A DNA stretch of 14,625 bases from Bacteroidota bacterium (lineage in GTDB: Bacteria; Bacteroidota; Bacteroidia; Flavobacteriales; Weeksellaceae): contig JAEWZO010000018.1 of NCBI GenBank assembly GCA_023458415.1, positions 1 through 14,625 on the forward strand, in the 5' to 3' direction. Shown here piece by piece: positions 1 through 7,117 of this stretch (positions within the stretch are counted from its first letter, which is position 1; the number at the start of each line of letters is the position of its first letter). The position numbers were made by a program, and so were the translations under genes. The notes under the pieces are model-generated. The model saw only the letters and a program-made list of their open reading frames with translations, was not told the origin of the DNA and did no database searches.

Positions 1-2438
1 CACCACCACCTACAAGGGCTACCGCGAGAATGGAAACATTGGAAAGTGTTGTTCCTGAACCTGTAAAGGCTCCAAGAATTGACCCAGAGTCATCTTCTAC
101 AGAAAATTTAGAAAAAATCCCAGTCCGTCAAAACCTGAACGAAACCGCCTTTTTCTATCCAAATCTTCTGACAGACAAAGACGGAAACGTGCATTTTGAA
201 TTCACTTCGCCGGAAGCCCTCACCAAATGGAAAATGATGTTCCTTGCCCATACAAAAGATGCAAGAGCAGCGACTTTAGAGCAAGAAGTCATCACACAGA
301 AAGATTTTTCAGTAACGCCGAATTATCCAAGATTTTTACGTGAAGGCGACGAACTGAACCTGCAGTCGAAACTTTCCAATTTAACGGCTCAAAACTTAAG
401 CGGTTCCGCCACTTTACAGATTCTGGATGCGATGACCAATGAAGATATTTCTTCAAAATTTGGTTTGAATAATTCCACTCAGAATTTCAATGTTGCCGGA
501 AACGGAAACTCCGTAGCGAACTGGAAAATCAAGGTTCCGAACGATGTTTCTTCGATCATTTTAAAAGTCGTTGCAAAAGCCGGAAACTTCAGCGACGGTG
601 AACAGAAAGCCATCGTGATTCTTCCGAACAGAATGCTCGTGACCGATGCACAGCCGATTTTTGTGAAAGAAGGACAAACCAAAACTTTTATTCTAAAAAA
701 TCTGGCTGAAAATACTTCCACCACGGCAACCAACGTTTCCAATACTTTGGAACTGACAACGAACCCGATTTGGGAAATTATGTTTGCGCTGCCAAGTTTG
801 AAAGACGACCAGAATCTTTCAGCCGATGTGCAGTTCAACAAATGGTTTGCGGATGTTTTGGCTTCGGAAATTTTCAAAGCCAATCCGAAAATGAAAACTG
901 TTTTTGATGAATATCAATCTAAAGATTTATTGAATTCAAATCTCGAGAAAAACCAAGAATTGAAACAGTTGTTACTGGAAGAAACACCGTGGGTTCTGGA
1001 AAGTAAAAACGAAACCGAACAGATGCAGAAACTCGCCAGGATTTTTGATGCGAATACGATGCGGAATTCCATCAATCAGGACTGGGAAGATTTGAAAAAA
1101 CTGCAGAATCCAGACGGTGGTTTCAGTTGGTATCCCGGTTATCCGAGTTCGTATTACACTTCGCTTTATATTCTTAAAAATCTGGGCAGAATCAATGAAT
1201 GGCTGAAAGGAAATCTGGCGGATTATCAAAGCGGAGAACAGAAAGCGATGGTTTCTAAACTCGCTTCTTATGTGGATAATGAAGTGAATAAATACTGGGA
1301 TGTGAAACGCGAAAACGTTTGGAACAATTTCGTTTTGGATTACCTCGATACGCGTCATTACTGGGAAAATCAGTATCCGCTGAAAGGAAAAGGAGCAACT
1401 TTGAAAACTTTGGTGATTCAGAAAGCACCAAAAGCCGAAATCAAAGATTTCACCTTCTTCGGTTTGCACAGAGCTGCACTTTTGTTTGATCATTACAAAC
1501 TGACGAACCTTTCCAAAAAACTGATGACCTACCTGAAGGAAACTTCCACCAATACCGAAACACAGGGCGTTTACTGGAAACAGAATCTGAATGACTGGGG
1601 TTGGTATTCTTCAAAAACCGTGAACCACGCCGGAGCTTTGGAAGCCTTCAACAAACTCACGCCAAACGATGCAAATTTCATTGAAGAAATGAAAATCTGG
1701 CTCATTACTCAGAAGGAAGTTTCCAGTTGGGACACCTCCAGAAGTACAGCTGAAGTCATTTACACAATCCTGAATTCCGGAAAATCCTGGACAGGAACGG
1801 AATCCGACAAAGCAACCATCATTTGGGGTGGAAAAGCGCTGGAAAATCCGGACACAAAAGCAACAGGTTACGTAAAGTCTTCTGTAAAACCGGAAAACGT
1901 TGACAGAAACCTGGGAACTGTAACCGTGACCAAACCCGGTCCAGGAATCGTTCAGGGCGGCGTGTTCTGGCAGTATTACGAAGATCTGGACAAAATCAAA
2001 TCTTCCGAATCTTACATTTCAATTACGAAGGAGCTGTATAAGAAAATCAAGACTGAAAATGGGGAAGAGCTGCAGAAAATAACTTCCGAAACTCCACTGA
2101 AAGTCGGCGATAAAGTGGCGGTAAGAATGATTTTGAATACCGATAGAAATATGGAATTCATTCATTTAAAAGATATGCGCGCTGCAGGTTTTGAACCTTT
2201 GGATGTGATTTCCGGTTATCAGTGGAAAAATAATCTGGGTTATTATCAGAGCACAAAAGATGCGTCCACCAATTTCTACATCGAGCATATGCCGAAAGGA
2301 AAATATGTGTTCGAATATGATCTGATCTGTAATGCTTCGGGAACGTTCAGTAACGGAATTTCAACGCTGCAGAACTACTACGCGCCACAGATGAACGCGC
2401 ATACCAAAGGAACGAAAGTGACGATAGCGGAACAGTAA
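1..2438 (+). CDS. Alpha-2-macroglobulin-like protein, 3' part (5' end outside window)
   Basis: The reading frame is open to the left edge (first full codon at 3), so the ATG at 30 is internal and about 811 C-terminal residues are visible. They match the C-terminal half of bacterial alpha-2-macroglobulins: an A2M-type domain (NETAFFYPNL, then a PEALTKWK segment), a helical toroid-like domain with the GGFSWYPGYPSS motif near 1119-1155, and a terminal beta domain ending YYAPQMNAHTKG. Family members are large envelope proteins thought to trap or inhibit proteases. The thioester site usually read as CAEQ aligns with SADV (819-830) in the stretch SADVQFNKWFADVLA, so Cys and Gln are both replaced and covalent trapping is not expected; thioester-less paralogues are known. 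Tandem stops (TAA TAA) end the gene. The family call is firm. The signal peptide and full length cannot be seen. Confidence 0.88.
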   Translation, partial: PPPTRATARMETLESVVPEPVKAPRIDPESSSTENLEKIPVRQNLNETAFFYPNLLTDKDGNVHFEFTSPEALTKWKMMFLAHTKDARAATLEQEVITQKDFSVTPNYPRFLREGDELNLQSKLSNLTAQNLSGSATLQILDAMTNEDISSKFGLNNSTQNFNVAGNGNSVANWKIKVPNDVSSIILKVVAKAGNFSDGEQKAIVILPNRMLVTDAQPIFVKEGQTKTFILKNLAENTSTTATNVSNTLELTTNPIWEIMFALPSLKDDQNLSADVQFNKWFADVLASEIFKANPKMKTVFDEYQSKDLLNSNLEKNQELKQLLLEETPWVLESKNETEQMQKLARIFDANTMRNSINQDWEDLKKLQNPDGGFSWYPGYPSSYYTSLYILKNLGRINEWLKGNLADYQSGEQKAMVSKLASYVDNEVNKYWDVKRENVWNNFVLDYLDTRHYWENQYPLKGKGATLKTLVIQKAPKAEIKDFTFFGLHRAALLFDHYKLTNLSKKLMTYLKETSTNTETQGVYWKQNLNDWGWYSSKTVNHAGALEAFNKLTPNDANFIEEMKIWLITQKEVSSWDTSRSTAEVIYTILNSGKSWTGTESDKATIIWGGKALENPDTKATGYVKSSVKPENVDRNLGTVTVTKPGPGIVQGGVFWQYYEDLDKIKSSESYISITKELYKKIKTENGEELQKITSETPLKVGDKVAVRMILNTDRNMEFIHLKDMRAAGFEPLDVISGYQWKNNLGYYQSTKDASTNFYIEHMPKGKYVFEYDLICNASGTFSNGISTLQNYYAPQMNAHTKGTKVTIAEQ

Positions 2439-2446
2439 TAAAAGTC

Positions 2447-2474
2447 TTTCAGGGATGCAGAAATGTCCCTGAGA
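2447..2474 (+). terminator. Hairpin after the macroglobulin gene (weak terminator candidate)
   Basis: A perfect 7-bp inverted repeat, TCAGGGA/TCCCTGA (2449-2455 and 2466-2472), extends by one G-U and one A-U pair and has a 10-base loop. It begins 8 bases after the stop. No T-run follows, so it may be a 3'-end-stabilising hairpin rather than an intrinsic terminator. Confidence 0.35.
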
Positions 2475-2503
2475 GATTTATCAATAACATTTAGAAAACT
2501 TTT

Positions 2504-2920
2504 ATGGATTCAAAATTTGCGTATTTTTTTCTACGGCTTCCTCTCGCGATGAGTATGTTTGGTCACGGATTGGTCCGTTTGCCAAAGCTGAGTACATTTG
2601 CACAGGGAATGGTGGAACAGTTTCAGGATTCCGTACTTCCGGAGCCGATGGTTCTTGCTTTTGGCTATATTTTACCGGTGCTTGAACTCGTTGTCGGCCT
2701 GCTGTTGATGCTTGGTCTCTTCACCAGATTTTCCATTTTCCTCGGACTTTTTACAATGGCTTTGTTGGTTTTTGGAAGTTCGATGATTGAAAACTGGGGA
2801 GCCATTTCGTCGCAGCTTGTTCATTCGGTGTATTACGGGATTCTGCTTTGGCTGATTCAGTACAACAGGTTTTCCGTAGACGATGTCCTTCAGAAAAACA
2901 ATAATTCCATTAACTCATAG
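2504..2920 (+). CDS. DoxX family membrane protein
   Basis: This 138-residue protein has four hydrophobic segments (about residues 5-22, 47-71, 74-92 and 100-117). The N-terminal pattern LRLPLAMSMFGHGLVRLPK and the helix ending LLLMLGLFTRF are typical of DoxX/DoxD-like small inner-membrane proteins, and the length is normal for the family. DoxX relatives have been tied to thiosulfate:quinone oxidoreductase or to redox-stress complexes, but most are uncharacterised, so no substrate is assigned. The ATG at 2504 follows an A/T-rich leader with no Shine-Dalgarno sequence, as usual in this phylum. The next gene starts 9 bases after the stop, so the two are probably co-transcribed. Confidence 0.8.
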   Translation: MDSKFAYFFLRLPLAMSMFGHGLVRLPKLSTFAQGMVEQFQDSVLPEPMVLAFGYILPVLELVVGLLLMLGLFTRFSIFLGLFTMALLVFGSSMIENWGAISSQLVHSVYYGILLWLIQYNRFSVDDVLQKNNNSINS

Positions 2921-2929
2921 TCAAATCGA

Positions 2930-3511
2930 ATGAATTCAAAAACTGCTTTATTTACATTATTTTTTATTACATTTTTCACCGTTTTGTCTGCGCAGACAAA
3001 GGAAGTTCCCAGTGAGATTTTCTGGAAAAACCTTGAAAAACACTGTGGGAAATCCTATGAAGGGACCGTAACCGCTGGCGGAAAAGAAGGCGACGGATTT
3101 TTGGGAGAACGCCTTGTAATGCAGGTTCTGTCCTGCGAACCAAACCGCATCCGCATTCCTTTTTACGTGGGCGATGACAAATCCAGAACCTGGGTTTTAT
3201 TCAAGAATGAAAACAGCATTCTACGCCTGAAACACGATCACCGCCACGAAGACGGTTCCGAAGATAAGGTCACGCAGTACGGCGGACAGAATTCCAATCA
3301 CGGTTTCGAAAAACTGCAGATGTTTCCGGCAGATATGGAAACGGCGCAGCGAATTTCCTATGCTTCCACCAATCTTTGGTGGATCACTTTGGATGAAAAA
3401 AGTTTTACCTATAATCTTCGCAGAGTAGGTAGCGACAGGGTATTCACAGCAACTTTTGACTTGACAAAACCATTTGAGTTTAACGAAAAACCGTGGGGCT
3501 GGAAGGAATAA
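2930..3511 (+). CDS. Secreted protein of unknown function
   Basis: This is a 193-residue protein with a clear signal peptide: a charged start, a hydrophobic core at residues 6-19, and a predicted cut in LSA-QTK, the common flavobacterial SAQ form. The mature part has two Cys (KHCGKS and LSCEPN), a His/Asp-rich stretch (KHDHRHEDGSED) and a Trp-rich region near the end (NLWWITLDEK and PWGWKE). The pattern suggests a small beta-rich periplasmic or outer-membrane-associated fold. A CpcT/CpeT- or lipocalin-like relationship is conceivable, but I see no diagnostic motif. It follows the DoxX gene by 9 bases and a strong terminator ends the pair, so it belongs to that operon. I do not recognise the family. 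Confidence 0.7.
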   Translation: MNSKTALFTLFFITFFTVLSAQTKEVPSEIFWKNLEKHCGKSYEGTVTAGGKEGDGFLGERLVMQVLSCEPNRIRIPFYVGDDKSRTWVLFKNENSILRLKHDHRHEDGSEDKVTQYGGQNSNHGFEKLQMFPADMETAQRISYASTNLWWITLDEKSFTYNLRRVGSDRVFTATFDLTKPFEFNEKPWGWKE

Positions 3512-3523
3512 TTATGAATAATC

Positions 3524-3558
3524 AAAAACCGCTGAAGAACTTTCAGTGGTTTTTTTTT
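3524..3558 (+). terminator. Intrinsic terminator of the DoxX operon
   Basis: The stem is AAAAACCGCTGAA (3524-3536) against TTCAGTGGTTTTT (3542-3554), 13 pairs with one G-U wobble. The loop is GAACT and the T-run continues to 3558. It lies 13 bases after the upstream stop. Confidence 0.9.
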
Positions 3559-3625
3559 CAGGTAAGTATTTGTCTTGAAAATCACTGTGTTAATCGTTCA
3601 TCAATCAGTCACAAACACAAAAAAG

Positions 3626-3655
3626 TTGGAGGTATTCATAAAAAGTTTAATTTTA
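3626..3655 (+). promoter_or_regulatory. Candidate Bacteroidota-type promoter for the DUF1569 gene cluster
   Basis: A -33-like TTG (3626-3628) lies 19 bases before TAATTTTA (3648-3655), a 7-of-8 match to the TAnnTTTG -7 consensus. The position, 16 bases before the ATG at 3672 and after a terminator, fits the start of a new transcription unit. This is a motif match only. Confidence 0.4.
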
Positions 3656-3671
3656 CTTTAAATCTTAAACT

Positions 3672-4127
3672 ATGGAAAACATTTTCGATGCGAAGACTGC
3701 TCAAAATTACATTGACAGAATCAATAAACTGACTCCTGAAACACAGCGGAAATGGGGCAAAATGTCTGTTGATCAGGTTTTAGCGCATATGAATGTTGCC
3801 TATTCTTTTATTTTCGAACCTGAGAAACAAAAGAAACCTAATTTTTTAATGAAGTTTGTTCTGCAGAATTTCATCAAAGGAAAAGTAGTAGGAGAGCAAC
3901 CCTACAAGCAGAATATGCCGACAAGTCCGGTATTCATCATTCCGAATCAACGAAATTTTGAGGAAGAAAAAAAGAAACTTATCGGAAATATTCAACGTGT
4001 CCAACAGTTAGGTCGAGATGCTTTTGAAGGGAAAGAAAATTCCAGTTTCGGGAAACTCACCGCTCAGGAATGGAACATTATGTTAGCGAAACATCTCAAT
4101 CATCACCTTGCTCAGTTTGGTGTATAA
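3672..4127 (+). CDS. DUF1569 (DinB-like fold) protein
   Basis: This is a 151-residue soluble protein. The N-terminal segment (ITPE-like KLTPETQRKWGKMSVDQVLA followed by HMN) and the C-terminal NIMLAKHLNHHLAQFGV, with its closely spaced histidines, are characteristic of the DUF1569/DinB-like four-helix family. In that fold the His residues (one in LAHM near residue 39 and two or three near 142-146) usually form a metal site. DinB-like proteins include thiol-dependent S-transferases, but DUF1569 members have no assigned reaction, so none is given here. The start follows a promoter-like sequence by 16 bases. The gene opens a run of four closely spaced genes (gaps of 9, 5 and 7 bases). Confidence 0.82.
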   Translation: MENIFDAKTAQNYIDRINKLTPETQRKWGKMSVDQVLAHMNVAYSFIFEPEKQKKPNFLMKFVLQNFIKGKVVGEQPYKQNMPTSPVFIIPNQRNFEEEKKKLIGNIQRVQQLGRDAFEGKENSSFGKLTAQEWNIMLAKHLNHHLAQFGV

Positions 4128-4136
4128 ATTTCACTT

Positions 4137-4613
4137 ATGAAGAAATTATTTTTATTGTTGGTCTTCTTTTCAGGACTTGCCTTTGCGCAAATGCCGAATA
4201 TTGAAAAAGTATGGCTTAACGAATCTAAACCTTATACTGGATATCTTGATAAAACCTCAATTAAAGTCCGTATCAGTATTTCGGAACAGAACAAGAAAAA
4301 TGATCAGGAATATTTTGTTGCAGGGAACACCTTGGTGGACGGAAGCAATCTTGCCAAGTTTGAAGGTAAAATGAGTATCACAAAATACAAAGACGGCAAG
4401 CGAAGAAGTACCGTTTATGGCGATTATGAACTTGCCGAAGAACCTACAGGAAAACATTCCGGAATTTTCAAAGGGAAATTCATTTATACTTTTTTCTGGA
4501 ATAAGAAAACTCAGCAAATAGAGCGGCAGTATATTCAGTTTATCGGAAACTGGACGAGCTACGACGGAACGCTCACCTATAAAACGAACTGGACTAATAA
4601 TCAGAAGAAATAG
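4137..4613 (+). CDS. Secreted protein of unknown function
   Basis: This 158-residue protein has a classical signal peptide: MKK, a hydrophobic core, and a predicted cut AFA-QMP near residue 17. The mature part is rich in aromatic and basic residues and alternates polar and hydrophobic positions (e.g. GKFIYTFFWNKK, IQFIGNWTSYDGTLTYKTNW), which suggests a small beta-barrel or beta-sandwich. There is no Cys in the mature part and no catalytic motif I recognise. It starts 9 bases after the DUF1569 stop and ends 5 bases before the next gene, so it is very likely in the same operon. Opposite-strand and other-frame ORFs here lack sensible composition and were not accepted. Confidence 0.72.
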   Translation: MKKLFLLLVFFSGLAFAQMPNIEKVWLNESKPYTGYLDKTSIKVRISISEQNKKNDQEYFVAGNTLVDGSNLAKFEGKMSITKYKDGKRRSTVYGDYELAEEPTGKHSGIFKGKFIYTFFWNKKTQQIERQYIQFIGNWTSYDGTLTYKTNWTNNQKK

Positions 4614-4618
4614 TAATA

Positions 4619-5028
4619 ATGAAAATTTTAAGAAAAATTTTGGCGGTCCTGGTAGGGATGTTCGTTGGCGGAATGGCAATTGGAGCTGTACAGGCAATTG
4701 GGCACAGACTGTATCCGTTTCCTCCGGGAGCAGATCCGAATAACCCAGATGATCTCGCACGATATGTGGAAACAGCACCGTTTATGGCAATTTTTTTTGT
4801 CATTATTTCCTACGCTGCAGGCGCATTGACGAGTGGTTTTCTGTCCACGCTCATTGCTCCGACCGTAAGAAAATTTACGCCATCATCATCGGCATCATCT
4901 TCCTCATCACCTCCATTTACATGATGGTCACCATCCCGTCTCCAATCTGGTTCTGGATCTGCGGAATCCTGGTTTGGCTGCTGGTTTTAGTGGGTTGGAA
5001 ACTGGCGGTTTTACTCAAGAAAAATTAA
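4619..5028 (+). pseudogene. Small membrane protein gene with a -1 frameshift
   Basis: Frame 4619-4860 encodes an N-terminal membrane segment (about residues 4-27), a PPGADPNNPDDLARYVETAP loop and a second helix (MAIFFVIISYAAGAL). After LIAP it degrades into a Ser/Pro run (to 4924). The frame beginning at 4861 (GAC CGT AAG AAA) instead gives 55 residues with two further convincing helices (YAIIIGIIFLITSIYMMV and the segment IWFWICGILVWLLVLVGW), ending KLAVLLKKN at 5028. Restoring one base in CC|GAC at 4859-4861 yields a coherent 136-residue, four-helix protein. This resembles small flavobacterial membrane proteins of unknown function with a PPPGAD-type loop. No slippery heptamer fits programmed frameshifting, so a real inactivating deletion or a sequencing error is more likely. 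It lies 5 bases after the upstream gene and 7 before the next. Confidence 0.75.
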
Positions 5029-5035
5029 CGTAAAT

Positions 5036-5407
5036 ATGGAATTAGGAGCATTTTCAATCAGTTTATCAGTGAAAGATATTCACAAAGCACTGGAATTTTA
5101 TGCAAAACTGGGTTTCAAACACATGGGCGGAAATATCGCTCAGAACTGGATTATTCTGAAAAACGGAGCAGCTGTAATCGGACTGTTTCAGGGAATGTTT
5201 GAAGGAAACTGGCTCACTTTCAATCCCGGTTGGGACGGCAACGCCAATAATCTGGACGAATTTACCGACGTACGCGACATTCAGAAACACCTTAAGTCAA
5301 ATGGAATTCAGCTCGACAAAGAAGCCGATGAGAGTACGACCGGAATAGAACACATCTCGCTGAAAGATCCTGATGGAAACGTCATCCTGATTGACCAGCA
5401 CAGATAG
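5036..5407 (+). CDS. VOC superfamily (glyoxalase/bleomycin-resistance fold) protein
   Basis: This is a 123-residue protein with the paired beta-alpha-beta-beta-beta modules of vicinal-oxygen-chelate proteins. The first module has ISLSVKDIHKALEFYAKLGF, and the second ends IEHISLKDPDGNVILIDQH, the usual DPDGN(x)I(x)(x)DQ signature. Members act as isomerases, dioxygenases or drug-binding proteins. The usual metal-binding Glu near the end of module 1 cannot be assigned with confidence and the partner protein, if any, is unknown, so no reaction is claimed. It starts 7 bases after the frameshifted membrane gene, as the fourth member of that cluster, and 53 A-rich bases separate it from a second VOC-like gene, a common pairing. 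Confidence 0.85.
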   Translation: MELGAFSISLSVKDIHKALEFYAKLGFKHMGGNIAQNWIILKNGAAVIGLFQGMFEGNWLTFNPGWDGNANNLDEFTDVRDIQKHLKSNGIQLDKEADESTTGIEHISLKDPDGNVILIDQHR

Positions 5408-5460
5408 AATAAAAAATCTCAAAAAATCATCAAAAAAATAACAACTAGCATTTAAAAATA

Positions 5461-5910
5461 ATGGCACAGGTAAATCCTTACATCACGTTCAACGACAACT
5501 GCGAAGAGGCCTTTAACTTTTACAAATCCGTTTTTGGCGGAGAATTCCCATACATCGGTCGTTTCGGCGATATGCCGCCTGCTGAGCAAGGGAAACAGGT
5601 TTCCGAAGAGGAAAAAAACAGAATCATGCACGTTTCACTTCCGATTTCTCCTGAAACGGTTCTTATGGGCTCCGATACTGGTGGTGAATGGGCTTCAAAT
5701 CACAATGCGGGCAACAATATTGCACTTTCCCTAAACACCGATTCGCGAGAAGAAGCAGATCGTCTTTTCAACGGACTTTCTGAGGGCGGGAAAGTTACAA
5801 TGCCGCTTACAGATACGTTTTGGGGCGCTTATTTCGGGATGTGGACCGATAAATTCGGAATCAACTGGATGGTGAATTACGACGATCCGGCGAAAATGCC
5901 ACAACACTAA
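5461..5910 (+). CDS. PhnB-like VOC family protein
   Basis: This is a 149-residue protein of the PhnB/3-demethylubiquinone-methyltransferase-like branch of the VOC fold. Visible hallmarks are NPYITFNDNCEEAFNFYKSV and FGGE at the N-terminus, an internal region IMHVSLPIS followed by LMGSDT, and the C-terminal WGAYFGMWTDKFGINWMVNY, nearly invariant in the family. The name PhnB is historical; these proteins do not generally take part in phosphonate use, and the function is unknown. The start at 5461 is fixed by the conserved N-terminus. It is the last gene before a terminator at 5938. Confidence 0.9.
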   Translation: MAQVNPYITFNDNCEEAFNFYKSVFGGEFPYIGRFGDMPPAEQGKQVSEEEKNRIMHVSLPISPETVLMGSDTGGEWASNHNAGNNIALSLNTDSREEADRLFNGLSEGGKVTMPLTDTFWGAYFGMWTDKFGINWMVNYDDPAKMPQH

Positions 5911-5937
5911 ATTTTGTTCGTTTAGGAGCAACACAAT

Positions 5938-5970
5938 CGGGATTTCTTTTCAAAAGAGGTCCCGTTTTCC
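5938..5970 (+). terminator. Terminator after the PhnB-like gene
   Basis: The inverted repeat CGGGATTTCTTTT (5938-5950) pairs with AAAAGAGGTCCCG (5952-5964) using two G-U wobbles, and TTTT follows. It lies 27 bases after the stop codon. Confidence 0.75.
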
Positions 5971-5978
5971 GTTTCTAT

Positions 5979-6015
5979 CTTTTATTTGCGGCGGCGAAGC
6001 CGCCGCAAATAAAAG
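5979..6015. repeat. Perfect 17-bp inverted repeat, REP-like palindrome
   Basis: CTTTTATTTGCGGCGGC (5979-5995) and its exact reverse complement (5999-6015) flank a GAA loop. The GC-rich core differs strongly from the surrounding AT-rich spacer. A separate terminator already lies just upstream, so this is more likely a dispersed palindromic element than the operon terminator. Its core GCGGCGGC/GCCGCCGC recurs in the hairpin block at 13851-13950. Confidence 0.7.
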
Positions 6016-6115
6016 GATAACCACTTCAACCGGGGCTAAAAACACAGTTTTTTCTTCGTTTCAGAGGATTATGATGTTGGTTTTTTGTATTTTAGTTTAT
6101 CTTATTTTCAAAAAT

Positions 6116-6535
6116 ATGGCAGAAAACAAAACGAAACCCACGGGAGCAAGCGTAGAAGAATTCATCAGAAATGCAGATCCCAAAAAAGTGGACGACAGTT
6201 TCAAGCTTGTTGAAATCATGGAGAAAGCTTCCGGTGAAAAAGCGTATATGTGGGGACCTTCAATCATTGGATTTGGTAGTTATCATTATAAATACGAAAG
6301 CGGAAGGGAAGGAGATGCACCACGAATTGGATTTTCACCCAGAAAAGGAAAATTCTCACTCTATGTTTTGTATAAAGATCACGAAGAAATGGATCCGCTC
6401 CTGAAAGATCTCGGTAAAATTGATGTGGCAAATGGTGGCTGCGTTTATTTTAAAAAACTTGATGACCTGAACCTGAAAGTTCTCGAAAAGCTTCTGAAAG
6501 AATCGCTCGAAGAAACCAAAAAAAGATGGGGCTAA
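6116..6535 (+). CDS. DUF1801 domain protein (YdhG-like)
   Basis: From ATG 6116 the product has 139 residues starting MAENKTKPTGASVEEFI. It has the DUF1801 pattern: an N-terminal helix, LVEIMEKASGEKAYMWGPSI, then GFGSYHYKYESGREGDAP and IGFSPRKGKFSLYVL, and a C-terminal helical segment with the YFKKLDDLNLKVL motif. The family has a small alpha/beta fold of unknown biochemical role. An upstream in-frame ATG at 6071 would add 15 hydrophobic residues (MMLVFCILVYL...). I prefer 6116 because family members begin at this point and the upstream stretch looks like AT-rich leader. The gene ends 45 bases before a convergent HxlR-type regulator and shares its terminator. Confidence 0.83.
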   Translation: MAENKTKPTGASVEEFIRNADPKKVDDSFKLVEIMEKASGEKAYMWGPSIIGFGSYHYKYESGREGDAPRIGFSPRKGKFSLYVLYKDHEEMDPLLKDLGKIDVANGGCVYFKKLDDLNLKVLEKLLKESLEETKKRWG

Positions 6536-6537
6536 TA

Positions 6538-6577
6538 AAAAAACCTGCTGAAGATTACTATTTTCAGCAGGTTTTTT
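6538..6577. terminator. Bidirectional terminator between convergent genes
   Basis: AAAAAACCTGCTGAA (6538-6552) and TTCAGCAGGTTTTTT (6563-6577) form a perfect 15-bp stem with a 10-base loop. A- and T-tracts on both sides let it work in either direction. It sits 2 bases after the DUF1801 stop and 3 bases before the stop codon of the minus-strand regulator. Confidence 0.92.
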
Positions 6578-6580
6578 GTT

Positions 6581-6955
6581 TTAGTTCATGTTCACCGTCG
6601 ACATCAGCGCTTCGAAATCCTGTTTTTCCTCTTCTTTGTACAGATACTTGGAAGACCAATCGAAAACTGCACGGATAATCGGAAGAAGATCCATACCTTT
6701 TTCGGTGATGTTGTAATGGAAAACCAACTTGTTTCTGGTGCTTTTTGTTTTGGTGAGTAATCCTTCAGAAGTAAGTTTTTCAAGACGGTCGGCAAGTGTG
6801 TTTGTAGCAATACTTTCCTGCATCTGCGAAAGTTCCTTAAAAGTTGTTTTTCCAAACATCGAAACATCGCGCAAAATCAGAAGCGTCCACTTGTCACCGA
6901 ATATGTCAAGACTTCTTGCTAAAGGGCATAATGAACGGAACTCTTTACTCTTCAT
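6581..6955 (-). CDS. HxlR-family winged-helix transcriptional regulator
   Basis: This is a 124-residue protein with the HxlR signature near the N-terminus, CPLARSLDIFGDKWTLLILRD (Cys at residue 10, the redox or electrophile-sensing position in several members). The winged helix follows: FKELSQMQESIATNTLADRL, LEKLTSEGLLTK, and the wing with VFHYNITEKG, with a C-terminal dimerisation helix. HxlR proteins are small dimeric DNA-binding regulators responding to aldehydes, quinones or thiol stress; the target here is not evident. The gene has its own promoter-like sequence at 7024-7053 and lies downstream of, but is not tightly linked to, the minus-strand thiolase gene. The start ATG at 6955 is supported by the family N-terminus. 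Confidence 0.93.
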   Translation of the reverse strand: MKSKEFRSLCPLARSLDIFGDKWTLLILRDVSMFGKTTFKELSQMQESIATNTLADRLEKLTSEGLLTKTKSTRNKLVFHYNITEKGMDLLPIIRAVFDWSSKYLYKEEEKQDFEALMSTVNMN

Positions 6956-7023
6956 ACTTTACTCTTTTGTTTTCGCTGAAATAATTCACTTTAGTTTTTA
7001 AAGCATTAGTTTTCAGTGGCTAA

Positions 7024-7053
7024 CAAATATAAAATAAAATACGAAAATTCAAA
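7024..7053 (-). promoter_or_regulatory. Bacteroidota-type promoter of the HxlR regulator gene
   Basis: Read on the minus strand, TTTG (7050-7053) lies 18 bases before TATATTTG (7024-7031), an exact TAnnTTTG -7 element. This predicts a leader of about 60 bases before the ATG at 6955. The surrounding 160-base spacer is very AT-rich. Confidence 0.65.
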
Positions 7054-7117
7054 CGCTTATTTAAATGTTTGTGATATAATTAACGTTTAAATTGAAAATC
7101 AGCGGTTTGCGAAATTT

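Noticed and set aside
972..1493. 173-codon open frame on the minus strand inside the macroglobulin gene
   Set aside because: It is a shadow of a well-supported coding frame, rich in Phe, Ile and His, and has no recognisable domain.
3493..3732. 79-codon plus-strand frame spanning a terminator and a promoter-like region
   Set aside because: It runs through a strong terminator and overlaps the start of the DUF1569 gene in another frame; composition is not protein-like.
4257..4778. 173-codon minus-strand frame opposite the secreted-protein and membrane genes
   Set aside because: The plus-strand genes here have signal peptides, operon spacing and membrane helices; the minus frame has none of these.
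4859..4880. Programmed -1 ribosomal frameshift in the small membrane gene
   Set aside because: The A-rich stretch AGAAAATTT is not a slippery heptamer in the correct register, and no clear downstream stimulatory stem was seen.
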